The translations under genes were made by a program, and so were the position numbers. The notes below the pieces were generated by a model. That model was not told where the DNA came from. It did not search any database and saw only the letters and a list, made by a program, of their open reading frames with translations. From Liolophura sinensis (taxonomy: Eukaryota > Mollusca > Polyplacophora > Chitonida > Chitonidae), in NCBI RefSeq assembly GCF_032854445.1, contig NC_088301.1, positions 11,964,281 through 12,024,280 on the forward strand: a DNA stretch of 60,000 bases. Direction: 5' to 3'. Positions 59,442 through 60,000 of this stretch are shown here, piece after piece; positions within the stretch are counted from its first letter, which is position 1; every line of letters begins with the position of its first letter.

Positions 59442-60000
59442 ATGGATGACGATTCTATCTCACTCGTCGATTTGAACGACAACATTGGGGACTGTCCAGA
59501 TGCTCCAGTCAAGGTAGCAATTATCGGAATGCCTGGTGTCGGAAAATCGGAGTTTATCCAAGCTATTTTAGCCGATGGACCTGCTGGTAGTGTTGAGCAG
59601 AATACACAGGGTAGCTCTACAGTCTACACTTATCCAACTCTTCCCAGTGTCTACATGTGGGAGCTGTCCGCTGTCGAGAGTACTACAGATGAGTATTTAA
59701 CATGCAAAGAAGTGGACAAGTACGACTTTTTCCTTATACTGTGTGACACAGAGTTTTCAGAGGTGGAGATGGGGCTAGCTGAACAGTTTAGCAAACGGAA
59801 AAAGGGCTTCTTCTTTGTTCGCACAAAAATTGACACAGTATTGCAAGACTCATCAACCACAGACCCGCACGAAACAATACCAAAAACCCGATTTCAAAAA
59901 CATCCCTCTTTGGCGATGAAAAACAGTCAAGACCTGTCGATATCAGGCACATTACCAAAAACGCTTTTCCAAGAAATCGGCACCAAGTTTTCCAAATATC
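59442..60000 (+). CDS. Immunity-related (IRG) GTPase, N-terminal 186 residues, cut by the right edge
   Basis: Open from ATG to the window end. After a short acidic leader comes VKVAIIGMPGVGKSEFIQAI: a P-loop (GMPGVGKS, residues about 29-36). Next is TYPTLPSVYMWELSAVES, at the place of the IRG switch II (WDLPG), then YDFFLILCDTEFSE (residues about 94-107) and FFFVRTKID (about 123-131), the TKxD base-recognition motif. The order YP...W...YDFF...FVRTKxD is characteristic of the interferon-inducible p47 (IRG) family, which remodels membranes around intracellular parasites in vertebrates; invertebrate members are poorly studied. The G3 Asp-x-x-Gly is absent (ELSA), so hydrolysis may be impaired, as in quasi-GTPases such as IRGQ. 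The helical C-terminal domain lies beyond the edge. Family call is firm; activity is inference. Confidence 0.85.
   Translation, partial: MDDDSISLVDLNDNIGDCPDAPVKVAIIGMPGVGKSEFIQAILADGPAGSVEQNTQGSSTVYTYPTLPSVYMWELSAVESTTDEYLTCKEVDKYDFFLILCDTEFSEVEMGLAEQFSKRKKGFFFVRTKIDTVLQDSSTTDPHETIPKTRFQKHPSLAMKNSQDLSISGTLPKTLFQEIGTKFSKY

Overview
The window is eukaryotic, AT-rich and poor in coding sequence: short exons are separated by 0.3-5 kb introns full of minisatellites and short retroposons. The dominant repeat is a tRNA-headed SINE of about 265 bp whose body ends in GTACGGCGTAAAACACCAATC followed by (AAAT)n. A second, about 60-bp retroposon ends in GACGTTAAACCCCAAGCACT(CACT)n. In my experience these sequences are common in mollusc and other lophotrochozoan genomes, so a bivalve or gastropod is my best guess (inference). 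Nearly all long open frames here are repeat artefacts or shadows; the real genes were found from splice sites and domain signatures.

Layout. (1) 1-1481, minus: a likely first coding exon with a signal-peptide start (1430-1481); the rest of that gene lies off the left edge. A 43-bp tandem array (1-1330) fills its intron. (2) 1482-7540: intergenic, with SINEs and a long (TA)n tract. (3) 7541-43892, minus: one large gene. I resolve 23 coding exons, all joined in phase 1: a signal-peptide exon, 20 EGF-type exons, a truncated four-cysteine EGF exon and a last exon with a short hydrophobic tail. The joined frame has no stop before the end and gives about 925 residues, so the product should be a secreted or GPI-anchored multi-EGF surface protein. 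Between its exons lie at least five decayed EGF exons, three large minisatellites and several SINEs. (4) 43893-45880: a divergent intergenic region. (5) 45880-50053, plus: a small Myb/SANT-like gene whose first coding exon is split by a full SINE with a perfect 12-bp target duplication. (6) 50054-59396: intergenic, with minisatellites (30, 19 and 60 bp) and SINE fragments. (7) 59442-60000, plus: the start of an IRG-type (immunity-related) GTPase, cut by the right edge.

The most interesting content is the EGF gene as a record of exon birth and death. A cassette of two distinctive EGF exons (A, B) followed by a run of near-identical EGF exons (C) occurs twice. The C exons have multiplied along with flanking intron, and several copies have decayed in place, one of them with both splice sites intact and a stop codon. 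A 40-bp minisatellite in the same gene resembles the sequence of the 3' splice site beside it. All function statements are by motif reading; no database search was possible.
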